64,000 nucleotides of DNA from Cephalotrichum gorgonifer (lineage: Eukaryota > Ascomycota > Sordariomycetes > Microascales > Microascaceae). Where the stretch lies: assembly GCA_900312665.1 (NCBI GenBank), contig ONZQ02000002.1:2393198-2457197 (forward strand), in the 5' to 3' direction. A program made the translations under genes and the position numbers. Below are positions 10,603-21,366 of this stretch, piece after piece. Under the pieces are notes generated by a model. The model saw only the letters and a list, made by a program, of their open reading frames with translations. It searched no databases and was not told the DNA's origin. The stretch's first letter is position 1; each line of letters opens with the position of its first letter.

Positions 10603-13600
10603 GATGTGAGGCGTCCTTGTAGATAAGGTAGGTAGTAGGATCGAGTGTAAAGAAGGAAAATACCACCGCCTGTTCTGCTCTGGATCAAAAAAAAAAGAGA
10701 GTTGTCGAGGAGGGCTCGAGATAGTGAATGATGGAGAGAGAGAGAGAAAGGGAGGGAAGATAGAGAGGACCGATGTCGAAGAAAGCCAAGGCCCGAGTGG
10801 ATATGTAGATAGGTAGCTCCTCTTGCGGGTGTGCCAATACGAGTACTTCGTACTCCGTCTGAGGACAAGAATGGGCCCCGCCGGACGGACTAGAAAACTG
10901 ATCGGCGCCGGAATGTACTCGTACCTGCCTGGGGAGGGTCTGTGGCGTGGGTGGAGTGAGTGAGTGAGAGGACGGGGTCTCCGGTGAGCCGGTGATGGCC
11001 CACTTTTCTAGCAGTGTCTCACTTGGTCCAGGACCCTACGTATGTTATGTTATGATACGGGGTACTTGTAACTATGGGTCCTCGTACTCGTACTCGTAGT
11101 TGGCAGGCCTGGTGGAGGTAGAGTTCTGACGACACTGCGGCTGCTAGGCTGAAATTTTTATGGTATGTGGACCGAAGAAAGTAAAGGGGAGGTTGGTATG
11201 GTATGGTGGTGGCAGGGTCGGAGGCGGAGGTGGAGAGGTTTGGAGGCACACTCGCACTTATGTTGGAAGTACGAGTACGAGACGGGGAGTTATTAACTCA
11301 TAAATGGGGGATTAAACTGAAAGGAGGAGACCACCACACCGACGGACGGAGAAACTCGACAATGACGGCTGCAACCCTGACCATTGGCGAATAGCGATTC
11401 GGGCAGCTTCCTGTCTTGGGATCTTACATTTTACGTGCAGCGCAAGTGCAGCATGCGAAACGCGCTGTCTTACTACGTAGTAGTACTAGTGTTAGTGCTC
11501 CTGAATGGACTCTCCCACTCCGCTCGGAGGGAGTCTGCACGAGTACGTACATTGTACAAAAAAACATTCGGGGTCATGACTTTGCCCGACGGTCGCCGCC
11601 GCCGCCTTTTCTTTCCCTCCCCTCCCTCGGACGCTTCGCTCAGCTGGGGCTGCCCCAAAATCCTTGCAAAGCCAGATACGTAGCAAAATGCCGTACGTGC
11701 AGCCAATAGCACATTACTTGTCCAGCTGGACGTGGATCGGGACGGCTCCACAGTGGGCTTTGCTCAATGTCGTGTACAACTAGCTCCCGTAAAATACGAG
11801 TTGGGTGCAAGTATACTGGGTAGTACGTGCCGCCAAGGGAAAAGCGGGATAATACTTTAGCTCAGAGAGAGGGCCGATTATACTTGTACTTGGCAGCTGA
11901 ATACCCAGTGGAGCCGGATGGGATTGAAACTTGTTGGAATGTGGATTGTCTTTGTCGGGAGCGTCGGGAGACGCAAAGTAAAATGCCATACAAGTACGCA
12001 GAGCAAGTCAACCTCATTTCTAGGGGACAAACAAAATATTACTGCACGACATGGTGTTTCCTCAATTGGATCTTTCCAGGTCATGCTACAAGTATGTTCA
12101 ACGATGTGTGTTACTGTGAGGACGTTCTGCGACTGGGAGTAATACTCCCAGCAAGTATTAATACACCATGTTGGAACGGGTCAGCCGCATCTCCCGAATA
12201 CTCAAACTTGAATGTCCCGTCGCCGCAGGTTTTATCCCCGTCAAAATAAATTACTATTAGTGCAATACCATTTGAGACTGTTTGTCGTCCAAGGAACTGG
12301 ACCGGCAGTCGGTAGCCGAGAGAGCAACCCTACTTTAAACTGGAAGTTGTCTATTATTATCAAATAGACGCAAGTTATGTCGTCGTTGCCCGCAGGGAGC
12401 CAGATAACACATATTGCTCGGGACTGACTCGCATCTTTCCCTCTGGCATCATCATCACTTTGCAATATACCCAAGTCTTGGCATAGAAACCCGTGACATC
12501 ACCACTACTCGTATATACTCCGTACTTGCACTTGGACCATCAAACCACCGAGGAATAAGCCAACGGGGGCCTCGGCTTCATCCTCGTATTCCAACCCCCG
12601 GTGAGGTGACGACGATGACTTAGTTATCGACGCTGGGCTAATACGAACTGCGCCTGGTAGCTCGGCGGGCTTGTATGTGGGGTTATTCTCGAATTTCTTC
12701 AAGTACAATTGGATGGGCCACGTGTGCCCCGCCAAGCCAAGTCCATGATCGGGCGTGCTGTTGCCAGCCACGCCATGGGCTGGTACTTGGAAAAGCAGGC
12801 TTTGTCAGAATACATACCCGTAGATTGTTGGAGTCCTCCTCGTGCCGCCCCACTCACCCCACGCTTGCTCGCTCTTCCCCAATCACGATCCTGGAACAAT
12901 CCACGACACAAGGAGCACAGCCAGTTCTTCTGCGTTCGTCGACGAATCTTCGAGTGGAAGAGACATGTCGTGCGCTCCCCACGAGGAAACCCAGCGCCCC
13001 TGGGTGCATCGTATGCCGCGTGTCGTGTCGATGTGTGGCGCCGAAATCGTTTGGCTGGCGGCCAGGCCCGATGCGCCCAGCCACCTGTAACGAACCATGA
13101 TGGCATCCCCTCCAACCCACCCCCGGCACCAACCACAACCCCAACCACCGCTCTCGTATCTGCACTTTTCTCCCAAATGTGCGGGATACTACCGTTTCAG
13201 AAAGGCAGCCCCCGGTCTACTTCTCGATGGGCAGGAAATAGGGGACCTGTTTCTGGTCGTCCAGAAAGGTTCGCTCGCCATCTGTTGCCGCCCTTGGCAT
13301 TTATTCCCCTTCTCTGTCCTGAATATATTCGAACCCCATCCTTATTCCAAGATCGACGCGCGGCGGCTCGGCACTTTGCCGAGGAAAGTCTACCCCCACC
13401 GCGCCCAAGCACGCACTCGAAGGTGGTGTCTGACGTGGTCTAGTCAGCCGCTATCCATGCTCACGCAGCTTACTTGTACATGTGCAGGTGCGATGGAAGC
13501 CTTTTTGGCGTGCTCCGCAATTATTCCCCTCCGAGGTCTTGCTTGTATGGTATTAGTACAGGTACTCGAATGTCACACTGAGCAGCCATCCCCAGTCAAA

Positions 13601-14457
13601 AATCTTTATCTCGACCCATGTGTTTTGGCCGAGTATGGGGTGTTTTCAGACGGAACTCGGAAACACCATCCGTAAAAGGCGGAAGTAGTATTAATCAAGC
13701 ACAAAACATCGTCCCACCATCAGCTATCGTTCTTTGCCGGCCGAGGTTTGGTTTGAGGTTTCGGCATCAAACCCGAAGACCTGTCTTGTCCGGAGATGAC
13801 CCGGTTTGTGAACTCCGGCTTAAGCACCTGGCTACCCGTCCCATGCATTGTTCACCTCTTCTATAAATACATGTACGGAGGTACATAGCATTTGGGGCCA
13901 GGACATCAAATCATCAGACAGAGGACATCACTTCGAAGGGTCCTTGCTTGCTTCCTTCTGCCTTTGTATCCCTTAGTCACGGGTGACGATAACAACAGAG
14001 AACTAAAACTACGAGCAGGCTGCATATTCAAACCTAGATGCTATTTTGAGTACTTGTACAGAATCAACCTCGCATCGCATAACACAGAACATAATGTGGG
14101 CTATTTTGGGATAAATTCCCCGCCATGAAACCTTTACCGCACACAGTGTGACGTGTTTGGTTGGCTACTACCACCGGCTTCCATGTGATCCTGCAGGTGC
14201 CACGAGTTCCTGTTTGAGAACCGGACATTCCATTCAGTCAGCCAACTCGCGTGAATGTTAACCACATCCCCTTTTGGTCCGAGCCGCCGGTTGACAGCAA
14301 GACCAAACTTTATACCATGTCCACAAAATAAAGTCCAACTCAACCACAGCCAAAACTACACCGCTTGCACTCTTTACAAACCACGCTCGTTTAGCAAAAC
14401 TCCCAGTTCCATGCCCAATTCCAGCCCTGCGAGACCCAATGGTGCGAATGCCCCGAG
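10603..14457. other. 3.9-kb gene-free tract with palindromic TACTYGTAC-type motifs
   Basis: Long spacer between the divergent membrane-protein and dolichol-kinase genes. Open frames up to 244 codons exist but overlap one another in several frames and resemble no protein I know. It is rich in short GTAC-centred words: GAGTACTTCGTACTC at 10841-10855, a CGTACT repeat at 11083-11098, GTACGAGTACGAG near 11270, TACTTGTACTTG near 11881, TACTTGTAC near 13471 and 14049. A GA microsatellite lies at 10733-10747 and a TATAAATA at about 13862. No transposon ends, tRNA or rRNA recognised. Confidence 0.6.
10733..10747. repeat. GA microsatellite
   Basis: About seven GA units in the 5' flank of the minus-strand membrane-protein gene, reading as a CT tract on its coding strand, as is common in fungal leaders. 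Confidence 0.75.
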
Positions 14458-17331
14458 ATGCCCGCGCTGGACCACCACCTAAAACCCCCGCAGCCCGCAA
14501 CTTCGGCACCGATAGCAGAAGCAGAAGCAGCGACGGCAACAGCAACAGCAACGGCTGAACAGGAACCGATTGAGGGTGCAGGTCTGCGCCTGCTATCGCG
14601 CTCGCCCCACCCCTACCGCCGCCAGAGCTTGGAGCTCCCGTACCCCTCCGACCGCCTCCACTACAATGGCCGCGCGGACAACACTCCCCCGGACGACTCC
14701 GGAACGACACGGTCGGGGATGACCCTGATCCCCCCCAAGGACTCTCCATTCGCGAGTGATAGCGGCACCGAGGCCGACGATGAGCACTACCTCAAGGGCC
14801 TCCCGGCGCCGAAGACTCGCCTGCACAAGGGGCTACGCGGGCGCAATGAAGTCCTGTCGGGGTCCTCGAGCCCGACCCTCTCGCCCACCATCCCCGAACA
14901 CCATGTGGCCGAGCTGGGGAAACGCTCGACCGCATCTATAGAGGAGGAGAGGCGCCATAATGCGGACAGGGCGCGCCAGGCGCGTGTTGCTATTAGGAGA
15001 TACGTCGAGGTCGCGCTTGTAGCGTCGCTTGTGCTGATGGTGACATCGCATCCCAAGGTCCGGCCGGTAGTAAGACTCTGGTTCCCAGGTAGGCAATATA
15101 TCCACCCCCCTCCTCGTTCTAGGTCCGTCTCTCCCTTTTTGGCTCTCGTGCTAACAGCGGCCTGCATTCTAGAATGCCTCACCTCTCTGTCCCTCATGGC
15201 GTCCCTCCTAGCGATATACCCGCTCCGACTATTCCTCTGGGCCAGGAAGCATCGTCAACCGTCAAAACGCATACCCTTCAAGGTTCCCACGCATTTCGAC
15301 CCGGCACCGATTCTGTACCCTCAGTCCATAACAGTTCTTACAACCCTACTTATTTCTACCGACAACCCAAGCTTACTCCTTCCGAACCTCGTTCTCTCCC
15401 TCTGCTCACTGCCCGAGCAACTTATTCCGTCGACCACTATTAATACACCCTTCAATAGCATCCATTGGCTCATATCATGTATTCCGCTCTATTTGGCAGT
15501 TTCGCGGCAAGCCCCATACCTAGAACCTACTGAGGCCGCGTGGTCGCTGCTGGACTCGACCCACCTCACGCCAGAGCTAGTTGTCCTTCTATACCCCCTC
15601 CACTGGTGCCTGCGTGAAGCCCTCCACCACCTCACCACGACGAGTCTCCTACCCGCCGAGCTCGAGCTATTCGCCATCGCCCTCATAAACGTGCTCCTCC
15701 TGTCGTCGTCCCCGCAGATGAGGATTCTCAAAGCCCTGCTATGGGTCGGCGGGCTGAGCGTGGTCATCATATGCGGCCCCGTCATCACCTGGGGAATCGC
15801 GCTCGCGCGGGTGCCCAGGTGGCGCTTCAGGCGGGACAATGGGAGGCCTGCGTTCTACTTTCTCTACAAACTAGCGCGCCGGGTGTCGTCCTGGGGCCGG
15901 CTCTTGTGGGGGGTACGCGACGACTTGGGATCCCGGGGATTTAACGCTGCTGCGGCGTGGCCGTCCTCGGACGACTCGGACGTGCCCGCCCCGCTCTCCG
16001 CCGTATCTTCAAGGCCGTCCGTAGTAGACGGGCCCTTTGACGCCGATGTCAGCCCGAGGAAACAAGGAATCGATGGGACCGGACTCGAGGACCCCGCGAC
16101 GAACAGCTATACCATCAGCCGGAGCAAGACCTTCCCCGTCGTTAGCTCTCCGACACACAAGCGGATGCCAACCCACACCGCCGCCGGCCGCAAGAGGCGG
16201 TCCATGTCCATCTCGGTCCGCGAGTTCTGCGCGCTGACGCAGCGCCAGGCCACCGCCAGGAAGTGGATCTACGCGGCCTATGTCTACGTCTCTCTGGCCG
16301 CCATCATCGTGTTCAATGTTAGGGAGTACATTACCCGCTACGCCCTGGACGGCCAGGAGGCGATCGGCTGGGCGCTGGCATACTTCTTCGGCCACATACC
16401 CTGGTTCCGCCTCAAGGTCCTCGGCGAGGGGTTCGACGACTGGATCCCGCTCCCTCCGCTGCCCGGCGACTTTGGCCGGCTCTGCCACGAGGGGTGGGTA
16501 CAGAACATACGCGTCACGGCCCTCGGGACCGCCAACACCCGGCTGCTCATCAGCGCGTACTGGGTCATGATCCTGGCGTTCGGCCTCGTGGTGGTGTACC
16601 GGCTCAAGGACATCTACGAGGTCGACACGCGCCGCAAGGCCTTCCACTTCATGATGGTGGGCATGTTCCTGCCCGCGACGTACGTCGACCCGCACTTCGC
16701 GGCGCTGTCCCTCGCCTTCGCCCTCGCCATCTTCCTCATCCTCGACCTCCTCCGCGCGAGCCAGCTGCCCCCGCTCTCGAAGCCCATCGCCACCTTCCTG
16801 GCCCCGTACGTCGACGGGCGCGACTTCCGCGGGCCCGTGGTGATCTCTCACATCTTCCTGCTGGTGGGGTGCGCGATACCGCTCTGGCTCACGCTCGCGT
16901 CCCTGCCGCGCGGCGGGGACGGCGGGTGGGAGGTCCCCGTGCGGGAGGTGAGCATGGTGTCCGGGGTCATATGCGTGGGGCTGGGCGACGCGGCGGCGTC
17001 GCTGATAGGGAGGCGGTGGGGCCACCACAAGTGGGTCTGGGGCGGCGGGAAGAGTCTCGAGGGGAGCGCCGCGTTCGCCGCCGCCGTCTTCATGGGCCTG
17101 ATGACCTCGGTCGTGTGGCTGAGGGTGGGGAGGTGGCCCGTCGCGGAGGAGCTGGGGAAGGGGGCGGCCCGGGGGAACGTCGAGTGGTTGGCCGGTTGGG
17201 GCAGGGAGATCAGGAACGCGGGGATCTGCGCCTCGGTCGCAAGCCTCACGGAGGCGGTCCTAACGGGGGGGAACGACAATGTCGTCGTGCCCGTTATGCT
17301 GTGGACCTGCGTCAAGAGCATAGGCGCCTAA
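14458..17331 (+). CDS. SEC59: Dolichol kinase
   Basis: CTP-dependent dolichol kinase of the ER membrane, making dolichyl phosphate for N-glycosylation, O-mannosylation and GPI anchors. It is recognised by RRKAFHFMMVGMFLPATY, YVDGRDFRGPVVISHIFLL, and the CTP-binding region VGLGDAAASLIGRRWG (about residue 815), followed by GGGKSLEGS and the hydrophobic C-terminus. There are many predicted membrane helices and a roughly 170-residue disordered N-terminus, making it longer than yeast Sec59. I predict two exons, 14458-15088 and 15173-17331 (929 residues). The 84-nt intervening segment has donor GTAGGC, branch GCTAAC and acceptor CTAG, but is a multiple of three with no stop, so the gene also reads as one 957-codon frame. 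The ATG at 14411 is out of frame and soon stops. The gene is convergent with ORC2. Confidence 0.9.
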   Translation: MPALDHHLKPPQPATSAPIAEAEAATATATATAEQEPIEGAGLRLLSRSPHPYRRQSLELPYPSDRLHYNGRADNTPPDDSGTTRSGMTLIPPKDSPFASDSGTEADDEHYLKGLPAPKTRLHKGLRGRNEVLSGSSSPTLSPTIPEHHVAELGKRSTASIEEERRHNADRARQARVAIRRYVEVALVASLVLMVTSHPKVRPVVRLWFPGRQYIHPPPRSRSVSPFLALVLTAACILECLTSLSLMASLLAIYPLRLFLWARKHRQPSKRIPFKVPTHFDPAPILYPQSITVLTTLLISTDNPSLLLPNLVLSLCSLPEQLIPSTTINTPFNSIHWLISCIPLYLAVSRQAPYLEPTEAAWSLLDSTHLTPELVVLLYPLHWCLREALHHLTTTSLLPAELELFAIALINVLLLSSSPQMRILKALLWVGGLSVVIICGPVITWGIALARVPRWRFRRDNGRPAFYFLYKLARRVSSWGRLLWGVRDDLGSRGFNAAAAWPSSDDSDVPAPLSAVSSRPSVVDGPFDADVSPRKQGIDGTGLEDPATNSYTISRSKTFPVVSSPTHKRMPTHTAAGRKRRSMSISVREFCALTQRQATARKWIYAAYVYVSLAAIIVFNVREYITRYALDGQEAIGWALAYFFGHIPWFRLKVLGEGFDDWIPLPPLPGDFGRLCHEGWVQNIRVTALGTANTRLLISAYWVMILAFGLVVVYRLKDIYEVDTRRKAFHFMMVGMFLPATYVDPHFAALSLAFALAIFLILDLLRASQLPPLSKPIATFLAPYVDGRDFRGPVVISHIFLLVGCAIPLWLTLASLPRGGDGGWEVPVREVSMVSGVICVGLGDAAASLIGRRWGHHKWVWGGGKSLEGSAAFAAAVFMGLMTSVVWLRVGRWPVAEELGKGAARGNVEWLAGWGREIRNAGICASVASLTEAVLTGGNDNVVVPVMLWTCVKSIGA

Positions 17332-17920
17332 GCAAGGGGGGAGGGCGTCTGATGGGTTCTGGGGGTTCGGCGCATTCGGGAAATGCATTCTTGTATGTTC
17401 ATAGATGTACCTGGATTTTTTTTTCGGCGTTTTGGGGAGGGAAGGGCGGCATGACTTTTAACTCGTGACGGGTAGGTTCAGGGAAGTAGGCCTATCTGTA
17501 AAAGGGGGAGCAAGGTGAACCCCCCCTATTCACTTATTCCTGGTACTTTTTGTAAGGATCGGCTGGCTCTAATAGATCAAACCTCAAAAAAAGAGGTCCC
17601 TGACGAAAACCAATGTCGCTTTCTCTAGGCATCATTCTCCTCTATCATCATTCCCAAGTACCAGTTCCCCTTGTTCCCCGCCTAGTGAATCCCGGTCATT
17701 ATAATGCCCAAATCAACACCACGCAAGGCTGACGCTAGAAACAATGCTTTTGTACAGATGTGTCCCCGAGTAATGCAGGAATAGGAGGTAGGTGGCCCAG
17801 GGGGCGCGGGGGCGGGCGTAAGAGTGAGTTTGTCGATATAGATATGTTTCCAAAAAAAAAAATGATGGGGGGCCTGTCTCGCAGAGGGAGAAGGGTTTGG
17901 TGGTTTTACTCGGCATCGGC
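17332..17920. other. Intergenic between convergent SEC59 and ORC2
   Basis: 3' flanks of both genes; contains several A or T homopolymer runs and no gene. Confidence 0.55.
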
Positions 17921-19779
17921 CTACGACTCAATATCCTCCAGAATCGCCTCCATCTCCTCTTGCCGGAACGGCACGCTGATAAGTTCCGTGCCTAGTGCGT
18001 CCTTCTTGTTCGTGATCATCTGATGATCGAGGAATCTATTCAAAATTAGCACAAACGATCACCTCCAGAGAACATGGTGTGGAAAAAAAAGAACGGGATC
18101 TAGAAGGGGAGAGAAACTCACTCCCTCAAAAGCTGCCGGAACGCCATCTCCGAGCTGGGACACACAAACGCCTCGACGGCCTTGCTGAACAGCAGGCGGA
18201 ACTCGATCCCCGGGTTCTCCCCGTCGCCGTCTCCGCCGCCCTCGCCCTCGCTAATGGCGGTGAGGACCTCTGCGAGCAGCAGGCCGTAGAGCCTCTTGGC
18301 GTTGCCCGTCAGGCTCTTGAGCACGACGAAGACGGCGTCGAGGCCGCCGGCGCGGCGGGCGGCGCGGCCGAGCAGCTCATGGACGTCGTCGACGGCGGAG
18401 AGCTCGGCCAGCAGCGGGGCGAGGGTGGTGGCGTCGTGGAAGAGGAAGTTGAAGGTGCCGCGGAGGGAGATGTCCCACAGGAGCGGGAAGTCCGGGGTGT
18501 CGGCGGAGCAGAGGAGGCGGATGCGCGGGTGGGCGGCCAGGCGGGCGAAGATGGCCTGCGTGGCGGGCTTCCGGAGGGGCGGGGCGTCGATGGAGTTCAC
18601 GAGGAGGGTGACTGTCGTCGGGGCGGAGAGGGACGACGCGATGGACTCGAGCAGGAGCGACGGCTGCGCGGACGGTAGCGGCTTCTTCGGGTCTACGGCG
18701 GCGGAGACGGCGGCGAGGATGTCGCGCGGGGTGATGGTGCGGACGTAGCCGTTGACCACGACGACCTTGTGGTCGTCCCCGGTCGCCGCCCTCCCCTCGT
18801 GTATCCGCGATGCGAAGCTGCGCAGGAGCCCCTTCTTCGACCCCATGCCGAACAGGCACACGCTGAAGCCCTGCGACAGCTCAAACTCCCACTGCGGGAA
18901 CGAGTCGGCGTGGAGGGTGGCGAGGAACGCCGCCTCCCGGGCGTGCGGGTCGTCAAAGGTCCGCCAGAAGGCAAAGTACTCGTCGTGTGTAAGGAAGTCA
19001 GCGGACGACATGGTGTTATCCGACGTCCGGGACTTCCCGGGCCGGGAGTGGTGGAAGTACATCTCGTGCGGCGGCAGGTCCCGCGGCGGTGTGGGCGACT
19101 TCTGCTTCCGGGGGCGTCCCCCCCTGCGCGCCTTCCCGGAGGGCGTGCCGGCGGCGGGGTCGTCGTCGTTGGGGTCCCGGTTCTCCTCGTCGCCCGAGCT
19201 CTCGGCCTCGTCCTCGGAGTCGTAGATGGCGCGCGCGAGGCTCGTCTGCTCCTCGTCCTCGCTCCCGCCATCATCGCCGACTATGCTGTGGATGAGGGCG
19301 CGCATGCTCTTCTTCTTCGCCGACTTATCCGCGGCGCTGCGCCTCCTCGGTGTGATCGCGCCATCTCGAGCCTGTGTGGGGGTGAGAGCGTTCTGGGCTG
19401 TTCCCCTCGCTCTCCTCGAGGGCGTCTCCGGTCCGGTCTCTAAAGTGGTCGCAGCGGCCTTTGAGGGGAGAGCTCTCCTTCGTCTCGGGGTCACTGTTGT
19501 AGGACTTTTGTCGGGCTCAGCTTCGGACTCTGCTTCGGGCGAGGGCGAGGGCGAGGGTGCGGGGTCTGGCGACGTCTCCTTCTCCTGTGATGGGGTATAT
19601 TTCCTCCTCTTGGATGAGCTGAGCGCCTGGTCGGCCTCTTCTATCTCCTGTATCTTACGAGAAGGTTTGCGGGTGCGCTTCGACCTGGCTTCGCTGTCTG
19701 GGATACTCTCTGGTATGGTAGAATCGTTTGTGGTATTCGTCTCCGAGTCGGAGACCGTGGGTACTTTGCGCCTAGGCAT
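17921..19779 (-). CDS. ORC2: Origin recognition complex subunit 2
   Basis: Subunit of the six-protein complex that marks replication origins in the nucleus. Exons 19779-18122 and 18035-17921, about 590 residues. The N-terminal 250 residues are charged and disordered, with an AT-hook-like RRGGRPRKQK at about 222 that could contact DNA. The conserved ORC2 core starts at YFHHSRPGKSRTSDNTMS and runs through FELSQGFSVCLFGMGSKKGLLRSFA (the degenerate Walker-like segment of ORC2), VVVVNGY, LLCSADTPDFPLLWD and FNFLFHDATT. Exon 2 supplies the usual C-terminus, EFLDHQMITNKKDALGTELISVPF. The first exon's unspliced frame stops just after the donor (GA|GTGAGT), which supports the intron. It is divergent from GEP4 across 394 bp, with an MCB-type ACGCGT upstream. 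Confidence 0.93.
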
Positions 19780-20173
19780 GTTGATCTAATTTGCGGAATT
19801 GGGCCTGGGTCTCTCTCATATGTAATTGGGTATGCTGCATCCGTTCATGATAATAGCCGAATGGTAGCTTGGGATTGCAGAAATGTGCAAAATTGGTCTC
19901 GGTGTTTGTAGCAAGTTTGCATGTGGTTGCCGTCGACGACGCGTGAGGTTCAGACTGACGCGGTTGGCAGTTGGCGGGTGGCGGCTAGCGATTAATTTCA
20001 GCACCTGGCCACGGCCACTAGCTACGGATGTTAAGGAAAGTTCCGGGGCCGCCTCGTGACCTGTCGCGGCTTGGACCAACCACGCCTCACTTCACCCACT
20101 CACCCGGACTTACAAGCGTAACAACTCGATCCATCAAGCATAGAGAAACCAAATTATACACATCACCGCCAAA
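19780..20173. promoter_or_regulatory. Shared divergent promoter region ORC2 / GEP4
   Basis: 394 bp between the start codons of two divergent genes, so it must contain both core promoters. An ACGCGT site and a near-match ACGCGG lie in the middle. No TATA box recognised. Confidence 0.6.
19939..19944. promoter_or_regulatory. ACGCGT (MluI cell-cycle box) upstream of ORC2
   Basis: Exact ACGCGT, 160 bp upstream of the ORC2 ATG, with ACGCGG about 14 bp away. In yeasts this word is bound by MBF (Mbp1/Swi6-type) at genes expressed at G1/S. Functional use here is inference. Confidence 0.45.
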
Positions 20174-20959
20174 ATGAGCGGTCTTAATCTTAACCTGTCC
20201 GCATCATTGAATGTATTCAAACTCATTACCCGGCCGGCATTGTGTCTCCCTCAGCAGACCATATCGACTTTTGCAGACCTTCCCATCCCGCTCGACTCTG
20301 TCCTCCAGAAACAAGGAGTGAAGGCGGATATCCGTGCCGTAGTTCTAGATAAGGACGACTGCTTCGCGTACCCACATGCCAATGAAGTGTATAAGCCGTA
20401 CAAGGTAAAAAACCCTCCTGCTCCTTTTCCTGCTGGCTGCTTCTGGAGTACGTATCTACATCTAATCCAGGACTGACTGGCCCACTGCAGGAGCACTTCG
20501 AAGCTCTAAAGAAAGCTTATCCCGGGCGTCGGCTATTGATAGTGTCCAACACGTCGGGAGCCACCTCCTATGACAAGGAGAGGAAACAGGCGGAGGCGGT
20601 AGAAAGGGAGACAGGTGTCCACGTCCTCTCCCACAGCGAGAAGAAGCCAGGCTGCGGGTCTGAGGTCATGGAGTACTTCAGGAATCACCCAGAGACTGGC
20701 GTGACGAGTCCGTCCCACGTTGCCATTGTGGGGGACCGGCTTACGACGGACATCATGATGGCGAATATGATGGGGAGCTGGGGCTTCTGGGTGAAGGATG
20801 GTGTTGTACCGCTGAGCCAGAAGAGCGTGGTACGTATCGTTTCCCTTCCCATGCATATGGCAAGAGACTGACAATACATAGTTTTCGAGGATGGAGAGGC
20901 ATCTTATCGAGGTCTTGTTGGCAAGAAGATACCAGCCAACCTTCCCGAGTTCTCCTTAA
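20174..20959 (+). CDS. GEP4: Mitochondrial phosphatidylglycerophosphate phosphatase (Gep4-like)
   Basis: HAD-superfamily (IIIA) phosphatase that dephosphorylates phosphatidylglycerophosphate to phosphatidylglycerol, the step before cardiolipin, at the mitochondrial inner membrane. Three exons (20174-20404, 20491-20829, 20882-20959), 215 residues. HAD motif I is LDKDDC, with the two aspartates at 59 and 61; motif II is LLIVSNTSG; the lysine motif is SEKKPGCG; motif IV is VGDRLTTDIMMANMMG. An NLNLSASLNVFKLI start and AVVLDKD spacing match fungal Gep4. Introns have donors GTAAAA and GTACGT, and exon 3 gives the short tail ending FPSSP. The conserved asparagine often found in DKDN is here aspartate. 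Diverges from ORC2. Confidence 0.9.
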
Positions 20960-21210
20960 AGTTGCCCTGGATGTTGCCATGCGGTCAAGCTATCGGTTTT
21001 TAGTTTTTATGCCATCGTGCTATCCCGATGGTTGTTCGATGCCATACCTGCGGCAAGAAATCACCTGGCCAAAACAGAAGTGTCATTACTCTTACCCCCC
21101 TTCTGGCATTTCGGACTTCTTAAACTGGAACAATTGGAACTGGAGCAGCCGGCAACTTCTTAGAAAATGGCCCCCTCCCGGCTTTCTAACACGTCAAGTC
21201 ACCCCCCAAA

Positions 21211-21320
21211 AGTGAATGGGGCACTGGACCATGAGGCACTGGACCATTCACTTATTCAGTTCGCACCTTCCACATTTTCAAAGACCATCTTCTGTGGTCC
21301 AGTCAATAACTGTCTGGACC
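21211..21320. promoter_or_regulatory. Cluster of four CTGGACC sites
   Basis: CTGGACC occurs at 21224-21230, 21239-21245, 21314-21320 and, inverted, at 21296-21302. The first two lie in a direct repeat GGCACTGGACCAT (21220-21232 and 21235-21247), itself bracketed by the inverted repeat AGTGAATGG / CCATTCACT (21211-21219 and 21244-21252). The cluster ends 40 bp before a TATA-like box. A transcription-factor binding array is inferred; I do not know the factor. Confidence 0.5.
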
Positions 21321-21359
21321 GAACTGTCGCATGAACATTGGATACTCCTCCCAGGGCTC

Positions 21360-21366
21360 TATAAAA
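21360..21366 (+). promoter_or_regulatory. TATA box candidate
   Basis: TATAAAA followed by a CT-rich leader, about 413 bp upstream of the Myb/SANT-like ATG. The leader length implies a 5' UTR of roughly 380 nt. Confidence 0.45.

Noticed and set aside
11827..12249. 140-codon cysteine-containing frame
   Set aside because: Begins with GTG rather than ATG, includes repeated TACTTG words, and matches no small secreted cysteine-rich protein pattern (no signal peptide).
13318..13345. GGGGTTCGAATAT on the minus strand, resembling a tRNA B box
   Set aside because: Flanking bases do not form a T-arm stem, and no A box or acceptor stem could be found at tRNA spacing.
12709..13675. Overlapping plus-strand open frames of 244 and 192 codons in the first gene-free tract
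   Set aside because: Several frames on both strands are open together, composition is not gene-like, and no motif or splice structure supports either.
16494..17468. 324-codon frame overlapping dolichol kinase in another frame
   Set aside because: Arg/Gly/Pro-rich shadow of GC-rich codons; the main frame contains all kinase motifs.
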